From: a virus
Strand: one strand, 5' to 3'
IMG/VR virus record: IMGVR_UViG_3300021085_000030
Location: 1-60,844 of that record
Length of the DNA stretch: 60,844 nucleotides
Shown here: positions 34,951 through 43,021 of the stretch, piece by piece
Layout: the number at the start of each line of letters is the position of its first letter
Numbering within the stretch: the first letter of the stretch is position 1
Notes under the pieces: generated by a model
What the model was told of the DNA's origin: nothing
Databases searched by the model: none
The model's input: the letters and a program-made list of their open reading frames with translations, nothing else
Position numbers and translations under genes: made by a program

Positions 34951-35360
34951 TCTTTTTGATTTTGTGGTTTATATAAAGTATAGCCTGGGAATTGTTTAGT
35001 CATTAAATGTTTAAACAACTTCCATCGTATCGGAAAAGACTCATTTGGTCTACCTTTTGTTTCTATTATAAAGTTATCGCCAATAAAGTCTGGTGTATAT
35101 TTAATCGGTAGTATTCTTTTACAACCTCTATTCTTAAATATTCCTTTGCTATTAGCTTGCCTTTCGTATACTTTGTTTTCAAAATGAAAACCATTAATTA
35201 AAACAAAAGTTTCGCCTTCGTATTTAGTTCTTATATTAGCCACTTTAAGAGCTTTGTACATATATTTTTCTAAACCAGAAGCGAATTGGATCCCGTCATA
35301 AATAACTTTCTTAGCTACAACGGGACCTCTTTTTCTTTTATATACTCTTTTCTTTCTCAT
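34905..35360 (-). CDS. Endonuclease I-like Holliday junction resolvase
   Basis: 151 residues when started at the ATG at 35360, which reduces overlap with the upstream gene to 23 bases; an in-frame start at 35432 is possible but adds an unlikely N-terminus. Catalytic pattern of T7 endonuclease I (PD-(D/E)XK): SGLE with Glu31, YTPDF with Asp91, and IETKGR with Glu100 and Lys102. T7 enzyme has Glu20, Asp55, Glu65, Lys67. The basic N-terminus would aid DNA binding. It probably resolves branched DNA before packaging. Confidence 0.8.
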   Translation of the reverse strand: MRKKRVYKRKRGPVVAKKVIYDGIQFASGLEKYMYKALKVANIRTKYEGETFVLINGFHFENKVYERQANSKGIFKNRGCKRILPIKYTPDFIGDNFIIETKGRPNESFPIRWKLFKHLMTKQFPGYTLYKPQNQKECDQVIELIKFPESI

Positions 35361-35556
35361 ATGTTTCTTTAGCTTTTTGTAAATACAAAACAGCATCCAT
35401 AAGTTCTTCTTGTAAATGATTAAGCCAATCAACTACTTTAGAAGGATCATCGTCAAGTGTAATGCCGTATTTTTTATAGCCTACATCTGATCGTTGTTTG
35501 AATTTGTCTACGACTCTTTCAACAACAGGATCTCTGAATTTACACTTACAGCTCAT
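35338..35556 (-). CDS. MazG-like small protein, 72 aa
   Basis: The segment VDWLNHLQEELMDAVLYLQK carries the EExxD pattern of all-alpha NTP pyrophosphohydrolases, after a Cys-rich start (MSCKCK) and RSDVGYKKYGITL. It is shorter than a full MazG and may act as a dimer. It is adjacent to a gene with a complete MazG domain, so nucleotide-pool cleaning is the likely theme. Overlaps that gene by 11 bases. Confidence 0.6.
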   Translation of the reverse strand: MSCKCKFRDPVVERVVDKFKQRSDVGYKKYGITLDDDPSKVVDWLNHLQEELMDAVLYLQKAKETYEKEKSI

Positions 35557-36340
35557 CTTTGACGAATGTTCCGTTAATCATTTTACCAGTTCTAGCATTG
35601 ATAACTTTGTAAGCATCAGCGATACATTCTTCAATGGTAACACCTTTTAAATGTGCAAGGTTAGTTAACACTACAACTATATCACCAATAGCATCAATAA
35701 CCTCTGGTTGATCTTCTTTAAGCAATGCTTTAGCTAACTCACCAGCTTCTTCTTGAAGCTTAACATATTGAGTCATAGGATCACCCTTTTCATATAAGCC
35801 TCTTTCTTCAGCCCACTTTCTAATTTTCTTAAACATCATTAATTCTTTCTTTGGCATTGTTAAACCGCCAATTGTATTTAATGGTGCGAAGTGTTTTTTA
35901 ACTGCTTCAAAATAGTTTGATAAGGATTTGTTGTACACATAGCTTCTTTCGCTATTAAACATAGATGTTTGTACATTTTTCATGATCCATGTAATAGAGT
36001 CTGCATTTATATTAAACTCACCATGATCTGTTTTCCAGCGCATTCCTAAACTATCGTTTAGTCTTCCCTTAAGTTTATTCACTGGACAAGGGAATGTTGT
36101 TGTTTGTTCGGTTACGTTTACTTTCATTTTAAATAAATTTTTATAAGGTTTAATATCTACTTTATAGCCATAAGACGTTTGAAGTTCTAGTTCTTTCTTT
36201 GATATATAATTTATATCGTCAGACTGATCTAAAACTTCGTATTCAGTAGGCTTATAACCCTGCGTTAGCGTAACTCTTTTATTAAGATCACGTGTAACGC
36301 CGATTTTTTTACCCGGAATATGATATAAATAATACATCAT
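35546..36340 (-). CDS. GIY-YIG-like / MazG fusion protein
   Basis: 264 residues. The N-terminal 70 residues (YYLYHIPGKKIGVTRDLNKR, then ELELQTSYGYKVD) resemble a GIY-YIG endonuclease-like fold, with Tyr and Arg in place but not a clear catalytic Glu to my eye. The C-terminal 100 residues are MazG: YVKLQEEAGELAKALL and VIDAIGDIVVVLTNLA give the paired acidic motifs for Mg-NTP hydrolysis. A linker of about 80 residues joins them. ATGA overlap with thyA. A start at the second Met (36337) is equally possible. Confidence 0.7.
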   Translation of the reverse strand: MMYYLYHIPGKKIGVTRDLNKRVTLTQGYKPTEYEVLDQSDDINYISKKELELQTSYGYKVDIKPYKNLFKMKVNVTEQTTTFPCPVNKLKGRLNDSLGMRWKTDHGEFNINADSITWIMKNVQTSMFNSERSYVYNKSLSNYFEAVKKHFAPLNTIGGLTMPKKELMMFKKIRKWAEERGLYEKGDPMTQYVKLQEEAGELAKALLKEDQPEVIDAIGDIVVVLTNLAHLKGVTIEECIADAYKVINARTGKMINGTFVKDEL

Positions 36341-37185
36341 TTGCCAACATTTAATTTTGCTGGTATTGCAGGCAGCGGGTTATAATTAGATATTGTTATT
36401 AATTCTTTACTCGGTATATACAATTCACCATCAACAATATCAATACCCTTTTGTAAATTCAATTCAGGTAAATCATTTGTTTCTCTTCTGTATGCATAAC
36501 AATTCGCCGCATCAATATGGTTTTTATATATATGACAATCACCCAACTGAGCTATTAATTTACCAGGAGTATATTCTGTTTCTTTACATAACAACTCTAA
36601 TAATAAACCATACATAGCTATATCGTAAGGTAAGCCTAAGAATACATCAGCAGATCTTTGTATCCACATTAAATCCATTTTACCATTGTTGATATAAACT
36701 TGAAAAGCGTAATGACAAGGAGGCAAGGCCATATGTTTTAATTGGCCAACATTCCAAGCATTAACCATTAATCTTCTCGAGCTTGGATTTTCTTTTATAT
36801 TCTTAACTAAATTCAATAACTGATCTTCATACCTTGTGTAGTAGCCATCAGTTATTTTCCACTTACGCCATTGCGCGCCATAAACAGGGCCTAATGTTCC
36901 GTCTGTTCTGCCTGATCTTTTATAATCGGCATCCCAATAAGTTACATTATTATCCTGTAAGTATTTCATATCTGTTTTGCCATGCAATATCCACAGTAAT
37001 TCTGTTCTTGCAGAATTGAAATACATCTTCTTGTTTGTTAATAGAGGAAAGCCTAAGGCCATATCGTGAGTAAGTTGTCTACCAAATACAGATTTAGTTC
37101 CTACTCCTGTTCTATCATCTTTATCAACACCTGATCCTAATATGCCAGACACTAATCCCCTATATTCATTTTCTATATTTATCAT
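36337..37185 (-). CDS. thyA: Thymidylate synthase (ThyA type)
   Basis: 282 residues, the usual size. Catalytic Cys157 is in HMALPPCHYAF, phosphate-binding residues in DRTGVGT (Arg25) and SSRR, and QRSADVFLGLPYDIA forms the nucleotide-binding segment. Makes dTMP from dUMP with methylene-tetrahydrofolate, feeding phage DNA synthesis together with NrdAB. The start overlaps the preceding gene by 20 bases; the stop overlaps the fusion gene start. Confidence 0.95.
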   Translation of the reverse strand: MINIENEYRGLVSGILGSGVDKDDRTGVGTKSVFGRQLTHDMALGFPLLTNKKMYFNSARTELLWILHGKTDMKYLQDNNVTYWDADYKRSGRTDGTLGPVYGAQWRKWKITDGYYTRYEDQLLNLVKNIKENPSSRRLMVNAWNVGQLKHMALPPCHYAFQVYINNGKMDLMWIQRSADVFLGLPYDIAMYGLLLELLCKETEYTPGKLIAQLGDCHIYKNHIDAANCYAYRRETNDLPELNLQKGIDIVDGELYIPSKELITISNYNPLPAIPAKLNVGK

Positions 37186-37441
37186 AATAATATTTACACA
37201 TTTTATAGTATTCTACCCAAAGGGTTTCTTTATCATATACATAGGGAGCAAAGTTACATTTCTCTCCTTTAACATATGAGCCTAAGTTTATACATATCTT
37301 CCATTGACCATCTTGTGGTGTAGCCCAAGGTGATATTCTTATGTTGTTTCGTGTACAATATAATTTCCACTCTTGTTCTTCCGGGCTTGGTAAGTATGGC
37401 GGAAGGTAATTTGGTTTTCTTCTTTTGTATAAGCTTTTCAT
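37166..37441 (-). CDS. Hypothetical protein, 91 aa
   Basis: Aromatic, basic protein (RRKPNYLPPYLPSPEEQEWK; ETLWVEYYKMCKYYYDKYRK) with two Cys residues in the middle. Its ATG overlaps the helicase stop by ATGA. It seems a conserved small gene of marine phage replication clusters, function unknown. Confidence 0.65.
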   Translation of the reverse strand: MKSLYKRRKPNYLPPYLPSPEEQEWKLYCTRNNIRISPWATPQDGQWKICINLGSYVKGEKCNFAPYVYDKETLWVEYYKMCKYYYDKYRK

Positions 37442-39156
37442 AAATCCCAGGGCATAGGTTCATTTTCGTGTATAGCAAGTTGATGTGGTATAAAACAACC
37501 AGATCTAGGCTCCCAAGTAAAATGTGCTTCAGCACCATTCTCTCCAAGGTTTTGGAATTTTACTTTAAGAACTTTTGCTTTAACAGTTTTATTTTCATAA
37601 TCCCTGTGAACTAATATACCGTGATAAGATGCATCATACCATTCGCCTCCTCCTTTAATGTTGTACATTGTTGGCTCTTCAATCTTGCCGTTACTGTCTT
37701 TATACATTTTAGTTGGATGAGCTACTACAAATACAAGTACATCGTACTTTTTAGCAAACGTTTCAATCTTAGTTAGATACTCCATAGTGTATCTATTGAC
37801 GTCTTCAGTTTTACAATCAACGTCCCTAACTTTATTAAATGGATCTATAACTAAACATTTAATACCTTTACGTTTTACTAGCTCAGCACCTTTCCTTAAT
37901 ACTGATTCTAAAGTATATCGTTCCATATCGATAAAGTAAAAGTTATCATTAACGTGATCCGCTACTTGATTCCATTTATCTGTACCAATATCGTTTTTCT
38001 TTGGCATGTCTTGCCAAACTTTTCTCATTAATTTATGAGCATGTAAATAGGTTGGTGCATTCTCGGGAGATGCAAATGCTGTTTTCCATTGATACTTTTG
38101 ATTGTATCCTACAACCATCTGATCAACGAAGTCAGATTTTCCGCTAGATGGTATGCCAGTAACAGTGATAAACTGCCCAGTGTAAGTACTAAAAATATCA
38201 TCAAAATTAGGTAAACCAATTTGATACCCACGTTTGAAACCATTCTTAACAAAGTCTGTAATTTCATCTTCTATGTCTTTAAAAGTTGTTACATTTTCTA
38301 ATGGAACTGGTCTTGCTCCTTCAATACGTTTAATTAATTTCTCTTTACCGTATTTTATTAAATATTCATTTGCATCTTTGCAATCTTCAAATGTAGCTAT
38401 GTAACAAACTTCTGCTCCGAGTCTTCTTATAAATTCTTGTTGTAGTGCTTGACCTGGTTCGTCATCATCTACAGCTAGTATTACTCTTTCTTTATTGTCA
38501 AAGTAATCTATACAGTTATCCAAATAATCTAAATTATTTGAATTTAGTGTTGCTCCGTTTGGAACAGATACTGCGTTAGTTATTCCAGCTTCATGCAACG
38601 CTAACACGTCCATCTCACCTTCTGTTATAACACAGTCTTCATATCCGACTATACTATTTATATTGTAAAATACTTTTTCAGCACCTTTATATAATTTGAA
38701 ATTCTTTCTGCCGTCTCTATATTTTACATTGATAAGCTGTTCGCCCATCAAATAGTTAAATTGAATTGTATTCTCGGTCTTGCCGGTTTGTGGCATAAAC
38801 TCAGGACCCTCACCAACATTTAAGTCAGTAAGAGTCTTCTGAGAAATACCTCTTGTGTTAAACCATTCAACTACTTTGCTTGCTGGAGGTTTTATCTCTA
38901 CAGTTTCAGGTCGTACGTAGACCTTTTCACTTCCGCCTTTACGTTCGTAAGTGTGCAATTGAAACGATGAATCACAATGATGACAAGTACCCAATCCTCT
39001 TTCCCAATCGTAAGAAGCACACTTTTGCTTTCTATTTTCAGGTTTTCTATCAGACGAACACAGGGGACAAATCCCCTGCGCTTTACCAACATCTAAATCG
39101 TGTTGGTTAAACTGGTCGATTAAAAAACCATTAATCTCCGTGTTGTTTACTTGCAT
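37438..39156 (-). CDS. DNA primase-helicase (T7 gp4-like)
   Basis: 572 residues. An N-terminal zinc-binding domain has Cys30, Cys33, Cys58 and Cys61. The TOPRIM primase region has VITEGEMDVLAL (Glu179) and ILAVDDDEPG. The RecA-like helicase has Walker A TGIPSSGKS (about 333-341) and CLVIDPFNKV as Walker B. It should unwind DNA 5'-3' and lay primers. Neighbours are SSB upstream and ThyA downstream. No DNA polymerase is found nearby. Confidence 0.92.
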   Translation of the reverse strand: MQVNNTEINGFLIDQFNQHDLDVGKAQGICPLCSSDRKPENRKQKCASYDWERGLGTCHHCDSSFQLHTYERKGGSEKVYVRPETVEIKPPASKVVEWFNTRGISQKTLTDLNVGEGPEFMPQTGKTENTIQFNYLMGEQLINVKYRDGRKNFKLYKGAEKVFYNINSIVGYEDCVITEGEMDVLALHEAGITNAVSVPNGATLNSNNLDYLDNCIDYFDNKERVILAVDDDEPGQALQQEFIRRLGAEVCYIATFEDCKDANEYLIKYGKEKLIKRIEGARPVPLENVTTFKDIEDEITDFVKNGFKRGYQIGLPNFDDIFSTYTGQFITVTGIPSSGKSDFVDQMVVGYNQKYQWKTAFASPENAPTYLHAHKLMRKVWQDMPKKNDIGTDKWNQVADHVNDNFYFIDMERYTLESVLRKGAELVKRKGIKCLVIDPFNKVRDVDCKTEDVNRYTMEYLTKIETFAKKYDVLVFVVAHPTKMYKDSNGKIEEPTMYNIKGGGEWYDASYHGILVHRDYENKTVKAKVLKVKFQNLGENGAEAHFTWEPRSGCFIPHQLAIHENEPMPWDL

Positions 39157-39165
39157 TTATTTAAT

Positions 39166-39252
39166 TTAATTATTGTCTCTACAATCTGGACATATGTCAC
39201 AAAACTCATATTCATCTTGTGACATACCTTGTCCACACATTTCACATTTCAT
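39166..39252 (-). CDS. Zinc-binding micro-protein, 28 aa
   Basis: Reads MKCEMCGQGMSQ then a CDICPDC stretch: a CxxC plus a CxxCxxC set suitable for one zinc. The ATG overlaps the SSB stop as TAATG, and the gene ends 9 bases before the helicase ATG. That exact fit suggests a real gene. Perhaps a small zinc ribbon assisting replication; inference only. Confidence 0.6.
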   Translation of the reverse strand: MKCEMCGQGMSQDEYEFCDICPDCRDNN

Positions 39253-39560
39253 TAGAAAGGCAAATCATCCGCTGGTGCTGGAGCAGCTACAGCTTGCGCT
39301 GGCTGATCTGATCTTGGTGCAGCACTAACGTTATCACCATTTGTCCAAACTACTTGAACATTACCTAAATAAACTTTAGGATTTTTAGCTTCTCTTTCCT
39401 CTTTGGATTGAGCAACTACAACCGGTCCTTGATTACCAAACTGATCAACTTCATCGTTTATAGTAATTGTAATAGGTAAATACTTACCCTTCTTACCAAC
39501 AATGATCTTGTCTTTTGGTATCTCGTTAAGGTTGATACTTGTTTTAATTATACTAGCCAT
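39252..39560 (-). CDS. ssb: Single-stranded DNA-binding protein
   Basis: 102 residues. A beta-rich N-terminus (KIIVGKKGKYLPITITINDE; PKVYLGNVQVVWTNGD) is followed by a Pro/Ala/Gln linker and an acidic hydrophobic tail ADDLPF, the standard SSB tail that recruits partner proteins. It is shorter than bacterial SSB but matches short SSB-like proteins of marine phages. Sits next to the primase-helicase. Confidence 0.75.
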   Translation of the reverse strand: MASIIKTSINLNEIPKDKIIVGKKGKYLPITITINDEVDQFGNQGPVVVAQSKEEREAKNPKVYLGNVQVVWTNGDNVSAAPRSDQPAQAVAAPAPADDLPF

Positions 39561-39561
39561 A

Positions 39562-39780
39562 TTATACTGCTGTTTGAAATAAGTTATTGAACATAGTTCT
39601 TAGCTCAGTAGTTCCTACTGTAGCCCCTGTAGCTTGTAACCTTCTACGAAAGTTATCGGCTTTTTTGCTATACGCATGCAATCCATCTTTAGACGTATTG
39701 TTCGCATAAAACTCAGTTGTTGGGAAAGTCATTCCCGTCATTGCACATAATTTAGTTGTTGCTTTTTTTCTTCTTGCCAT
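39562..39780 (-). CDS. Small basic protein, 72 aa
   Basis: Starts MARRKKATTKLCAMTGMTFP and contains SKKADNFRRRLQATG, suggesting nucleic-acid contact. Starts 14 bases after the exonuclease stop and ends one base before the ssb start codon. Not recognised. Confidence 0.6.
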   Translation of the reverse strand: MARRKKATTKLCAMTGMTFPTTEFYANNTSKDGLHAYSKKADNFRRRLQATGATVGTTELRTMFNNLFQTAV

Positions 39781-39793
39781 AATAATAAGGGTT

Positions 39794-40525
39794 TTAAAGG
39801 GTTAAATTCATAAAATATTGCGAAGGTTCAAATCCTTCTGTCTTAAAAAATAAGTCGTAAGCCTCAGTGGCTCTTTTAACTTTAGCCTCACCTGATCTGT
39901 AAAAATCTGGTGAGCAATCAATAACTGCTATTTGGTGAGTATTCTTATCCATAACCATAAACACAAATTCATAGCCAAATAATTTACTATAAATATAAGC
40001 TTGTGAATCGTAGTTGTAACGGTAAGCAGAACGCTTGAAAGAATTTATATCGGAAGTGGTTTTCAGGTCAATGATTAGTTGATCATCATGGTTTATGATG
40101 TCAGCTTTTCCTTTCCACATATTTCCTTCAAGCTCTACTATACCAGGCTTCTCATACTCAACGTCAATACCACGAACTAAGCCGCGACAAATGTCGTTTT
40201 TCATCAGTTTTTCGGTCATCAATTCTATCTTGTCGACCTCATGTTGTAATAAACACAACTCGCCACCAGACATTTCTTTGTAGTGTTTTGTATTTCTTGT
40301 ACTGCTTTCTATTATCTTAAACTTCTTAAGTTTATCAGGTTCTAGTATTGCAGTGTGGAAATAACCACCAACTAAAAATGCAGATGACATTTTTGATTGT
40401 TCGCCTAAAGCTAAAGGATTAGTAAGCAAAGTAGATATATCACTGTTACTCAAGAATTGTTTACCAAACTTGCCGTAATAATGTTCATCTTCTTTTAACT
40501 TTTCTAATACCTTTTCTTTTTTCAT
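39794..40525 (-). CDS. PD-(D/E)XK exonuclease (RecE/YqaJ-like)
   Basis: 243 residues. GKADIINHDDQLIIDLKTTS carries the Asp and Asp-x-Lys of the PD-(D/E)XK nuclease, followed by YDSQAYIYSKLFGYEF, the conserved Gln-Tyr segment of RecB-family exonucleases. An adjacent ERF annealase completes a RecET- or Red-like pair, making 3' single strands for annealing. Stop and start abut directly. Confidence 0.78.
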   Translation of the reverse strand: MKKEKVLEKLKEDEHYYGKFGKQFLSNSDISTLLTNPLALGEQSKMSSAFLVGGYFHTAILEPDKLKKFKIIESSTRNTKHYKEMSGGELCLLQHEVDKIELMTEKLMKNDICRGLVRGIDVEYEKPGIVELEGNMWKGKADIINHDDQLIIDLKTTSDINSFKRSAYRYNYDSQAYIYSKLFGYEFVFMVMDKNTHQIAVIDCSPDFYRSGEAKVKRATEAYDLFFKTEGFEPSQYFMNLTL

Positions 40526-41095
40526 TTACAATGTAGTTAATTCAATTAGTTCTTTTTTAACATCGTTTGTTAAATTATACTTGTTTTCAATCACTGCCAT
40601 TTTACCGCCTGCTTTTATATAGTCTAAAGCTTTTTGAAATTTGGGATCTTTTACGTTCTTTATTTCAGCTTTGATTGCGACTGGTTTAGCTGCTGTAACT
40701 TTGCCGTGACTGTTTGTTGCGTCACTATCTTGAGTGTCGTCTATTAGTAATAAGTTGCCAAGTGCATACTTTTTACCGTAACTCGATGCACTACCAAACT
40801 TCTGAGGTGTTTGCATACCCTTTTGATTAAGGTCTACACCAACTAAAGCTGTAGCTTCCAATTCCATACCTTTCTCATCTTGAATAACTGCTGTGCTTTC
40901 AAGTATAGGCATAGGATCACTTGAGATTAATCTTTCTTTAATCCTTACTGATACTCCTAGCTCTAATAGATAGGGTTTAATTGATTCGAGAATGTCTTCG
41001 GCTGATCTGAAGTTGTATTTGCCGAATGAGTTAAATCTACTTTTCTTCGATTTAAATTTTGTCTGAATGGTTGACAGTTTTTGGTTTAGGGTCAT
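40526..41095 (-). CDS. erf: ERF-family single-strand annealing protein
   Basis: 189 residues. FGSASSYGKKYALGNLLLI then DDTQDSDAT is the ERF signature region. The N-terminal part contains YNFRSAEDILESIKPYLLEL as in ERF. It anneals complementary single strands in recombination. Located one base upstream of its partner exonuclease gene, as in many phages. Confidence 0.82.
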   Translation of the reverse strand: MTLNQKLSTIQTKFKSKKSRFNSFGKYNFRSAEDILESIKPYLLELGVSVRIKERLISSDPMPILESTAVIQDEKGMELEATALVGVDLNQKGMQTPQKFGSASSYGKKYALGNLLLIDDTQDSDATNSHGKVTAAKPVAIKAEIKNVKDPKFQKALDYIKAGGKMAVIENKYNLTNDVKKELIELTTL

Positions 41096-41147
41096 AATAT
41101 ATTATTACATGTTTTTAATTAAACTTAAATTCGTTATTTACCGTAAC
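41096..41147 (-). other. Short intergenic gap before erf
   Basis: 52 bases without a gene between the sigma-factor stop and erf. It is AT-rich (atattattacatg, and ttaaacttaaattcg) with no clear hairpin or ACGAA/TATAAT promoter. It may hold an unlabelled promoter for erf. Confidence 0.3.
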
Positions 41148-41912
41148 CTACAGGTAATCAAGCACTTGCGAGCTGTCTACGTTGTCGATTAAGGTTTGTA
41201 TAGCATCACGTTTTATTTGTGAAATTCTTACATGAGCAGTGCTCACACTAATTCCAACTTGAGTGGCTATATCGTTTGCAGAATGCTTATCACAGTCTAA
41301 ACCGTAACTTAGCCTCAATACATTATATTGTCTTTCATCTAAATGCGTTCGCATTAAACCCAGCAAATAAGTATTTAATAAAGCTATGTTATATGGTTCG
41401 GATTTGTCTATTACTTGATAAGCTAAATTTTCATCATCATTAGGGCTAGCATCGATTGAAGAGAATACTGAATTAAAGAACATTGCAACAAGCTTTTCAT
41501 CTTTAGGATTCTTGCGTATTTCATTTAATTTATGTTCAGGTATTCTTATCTCACCTCTGTTCATATCAACGGCTCGTCTGATTGCTCCCTTAATTCGTTT
41601 AGATAAAAACGATTTAAGTGTTTTTTCTTGGTCTTCAGATTTCAATAGTAATTCTCTGTCTAGTTTATTTACTGCGGCAATTAATGCATAATTACCATCC
41701 TGTATTAAATCTAGTATAGACAGTATACCCGATGCTTGATTAGTTGTTGATTGTTTTCTCGCTATGTTTTCAACTAGCGGTAAGAAGTTTATTATTAATT
41801 CTTCATTAGTTAACTTAGTATAATCACCGTCAATTGGTTTATTAACTTCTTCAATTGCATCTTCAACTTCTTCTTTATATTTTAAATATATTGGTATGTT
41901 ATATTTTTTCAT
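41148..41912 (-). CDS. RNA polymerase sigma factor (sigma-70 family)
   Basis: 254 residues. Region 2 has NFLPLVENIARKQ and SILDLIQDGNYALIAAVNKL, then FLSKRIKGAIRRAVDMNRGE continuing IRIPEHKLNEI into a region 3-like stretch. Region 4 has DERQYNVLRLSYGLD and ANDIATQVGISVSTAHVRIS, the DNA-reading helix. It should direct host RNA polymerase to phage promoters. The seven-copy promoter at 44.8-49.7 kb is one candidate target, though early genes could instead use host sigma. ATGA overlap with the downstream-encoded HTH gene's end. Confidence 0.85.
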   Translation of the reverse strand: MKKYNIPIYLKYKEEVEDAIEEVNKPIDGDYTKLTNEELIINFLPLVENIARKQSTTNQASGILSILDLIQDGNYALIAAVNKLDRELLLKSEDQEKTLKSFLSKRIKGAIRRAVDMNRGEIRIPEHKLNEIRKNPKDEKLVAMFFNSVFSSIDASPNDDENLAYQVIDKSEPYNIALLNTYLLGLMRTHLDERQYNVLRLSYGLDCDKHSANDIATQVGISVSTAHVRISQIKRDAIQTLIDNVDSSQVLDYL

Positions 41913-42547
41913 AGTTCATTATTAAGTAGTTCTTTTTCTGTTTTCAATTGATTGCCCATATTTCTGTGTATTGTTCTTGTGGTACAACTTAATAACTTGG
42001 CTAGTTTACTTATTGTTATCTTTTGCTTTTCGTGATTGAGATCAAGCATACATTGGTATATGTCGTCTTCTGAAACTTTTTTACCTTTACCAATTAATTT
42101 ACCTACTATGCTTAGCTTCTGTGATAATGTTAAACCTGTCCCGTGTTTGAATATTACTTTACGTATTCGATTACGAGGAGGTGTATCACCGATGCCAAGC
42201 ACTTCATTAATCATATTGTCAAGTATTTTTTGTTTCATAAAGAATGTAACAAAACCGTTTTCTTTGTCTGCAATAAAATTAAATATGGACCGCATATCAT
42301 CATCAAGTGAGACATCATCTCCTTCGATGCCATCCGCATTTAAATAGTATAAAACTAAAAAATGCCACTTTAATGATTTATATGTAGTTATCTTTGCTTT
42401 ACTGCGAAATAGATTGTAGCATTGGAACGTACCTTCCGCGTAGTAATCATATAGATTAGTTGATTCGGTTGGTAGGTCTGAGATAGGGTTACGGTAATAT
42501 ATAACTTGCCTATCGTTCAGCCACTTTAAGTTTCTATCTTGTGACAT
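41909..42547 (-). CDS. HTH DNA-binding protein, 212 aa
   Basis: The C-terminal segment KITISKLAKLLSCTTRTIHR continues NMGNQLKTEK, a helix-turn-helix with clear turn. The rest is helical with no enzyme motif. It overlaps the sigma-factor gene by ATGA, so the two are probably co-expressed regulators. It could be an anti-sigma, co-regulator or replication initiator. I found no family name. Confidence 0.65.
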   Translation of the reverse strand: MSQDRNLKWLNDRQVIYYRNPISDLPTESTNLYDYYAEGTFQCYNLFRSKAKITTYKSLKWHFLVLYYLNADGIEGDDVSLDDDMRSIFNFIADKENGFVTFFMKQKILDNMINEVLGIGDTPPRNRIRKVIFKHGTGLTLSQKLSIVGKLIGKGKKVSEDDIYQCMLDLNHEKQKITISKLAKLLSCTTRTIHRNMGNQLKTEKELLNNEL

Positions 42548-42564
42548 TAGCTTATTACTAATTA

Positions 42565-42678
42565 TTATTTATTAGCTTTCGTCGCTCTTCTCGGCTTTTG
42601 AAATTTCTTTATTTTGTTTGCAATGTTAAAAACATTTGCATTTATTAAATGCTTTGCATTTTTTGTTGTTTTACTCAT
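42565..42678 (-). CDS. Small basic protein, 37 aa
   Basis: Reads MSKTTKNAKHLINANVFNIA then NKIKKFQKPRRATKANK. It starts within the last bases of the 3D-domain gene and ends just before the HTH gene. Very basic; maybe RNA or DNA binding. Coding status rests on tiling between genes. Confidence 0.5.
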   Translation of the reverse strand: MSKTTKNAKHLINANVFNIANKIKKFQKPRRATKANK

Positions 42679-43021
42679 TTAATTCAATTTTAATGTTATT
42701 CCATTTTCCCATAGTGCCAACGTTAACAAGAAAGTCAATACGTTTAGTAAAACGTTTATTCATTCTGTCTTGTACGGTCCAGTCACCATCAAATTCTCTA
42801 CTTATTCCTTCTATGCAGACGCTCGCTCCAAACGTGTAACCCAACTTTTCAAGGTCTCGAGAAACCGCAATCCATCTGTGCCCAGCAGGGTTATCAGGAT
42901 TAATATGTTTCATTGAGGCAGTGACGAATGGAGTGCTGTCTGTCTGTTCAATTACCGCATGGTAAACCGTAGCGGTCACTAACTCCCCGAGGAATAGTGT
43001 TAAAATTATAAGCTGTTTCAT
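42671..43021 (-). CDS. Secreted 3D-domain (RlpA-like beta-barrel) protein
   Basis: Signal peptide MKQLIILTLFLGELVTATVY, then a double-psi beta-barrel pattern: RWIAVSRDLEKLGYTFGASV, then EFDGDWTVQDRMNKRFTKRI. This matches the 3D domain of cell-wall proteins, including the conserved Asp pattern (FDGDW, QDRM, RID). It may act on peptidoglycan or glycans in the periplasm. Odd location among replication genes. Its N-terminus overlaps the upstream gene by 74 bases in another frame. Confidence 0.65.
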   Translation of the reverse strand: MKQLIILTLFLGELVTATVYHAVIEQTDSTPFVTASMKHINPDNPAGHRWIAVSRDLEKLGYTFGASVCIEGISREFDGDWTVQDRMNKRFTKRIDFLVNVGTMGKWNNIKIELNE

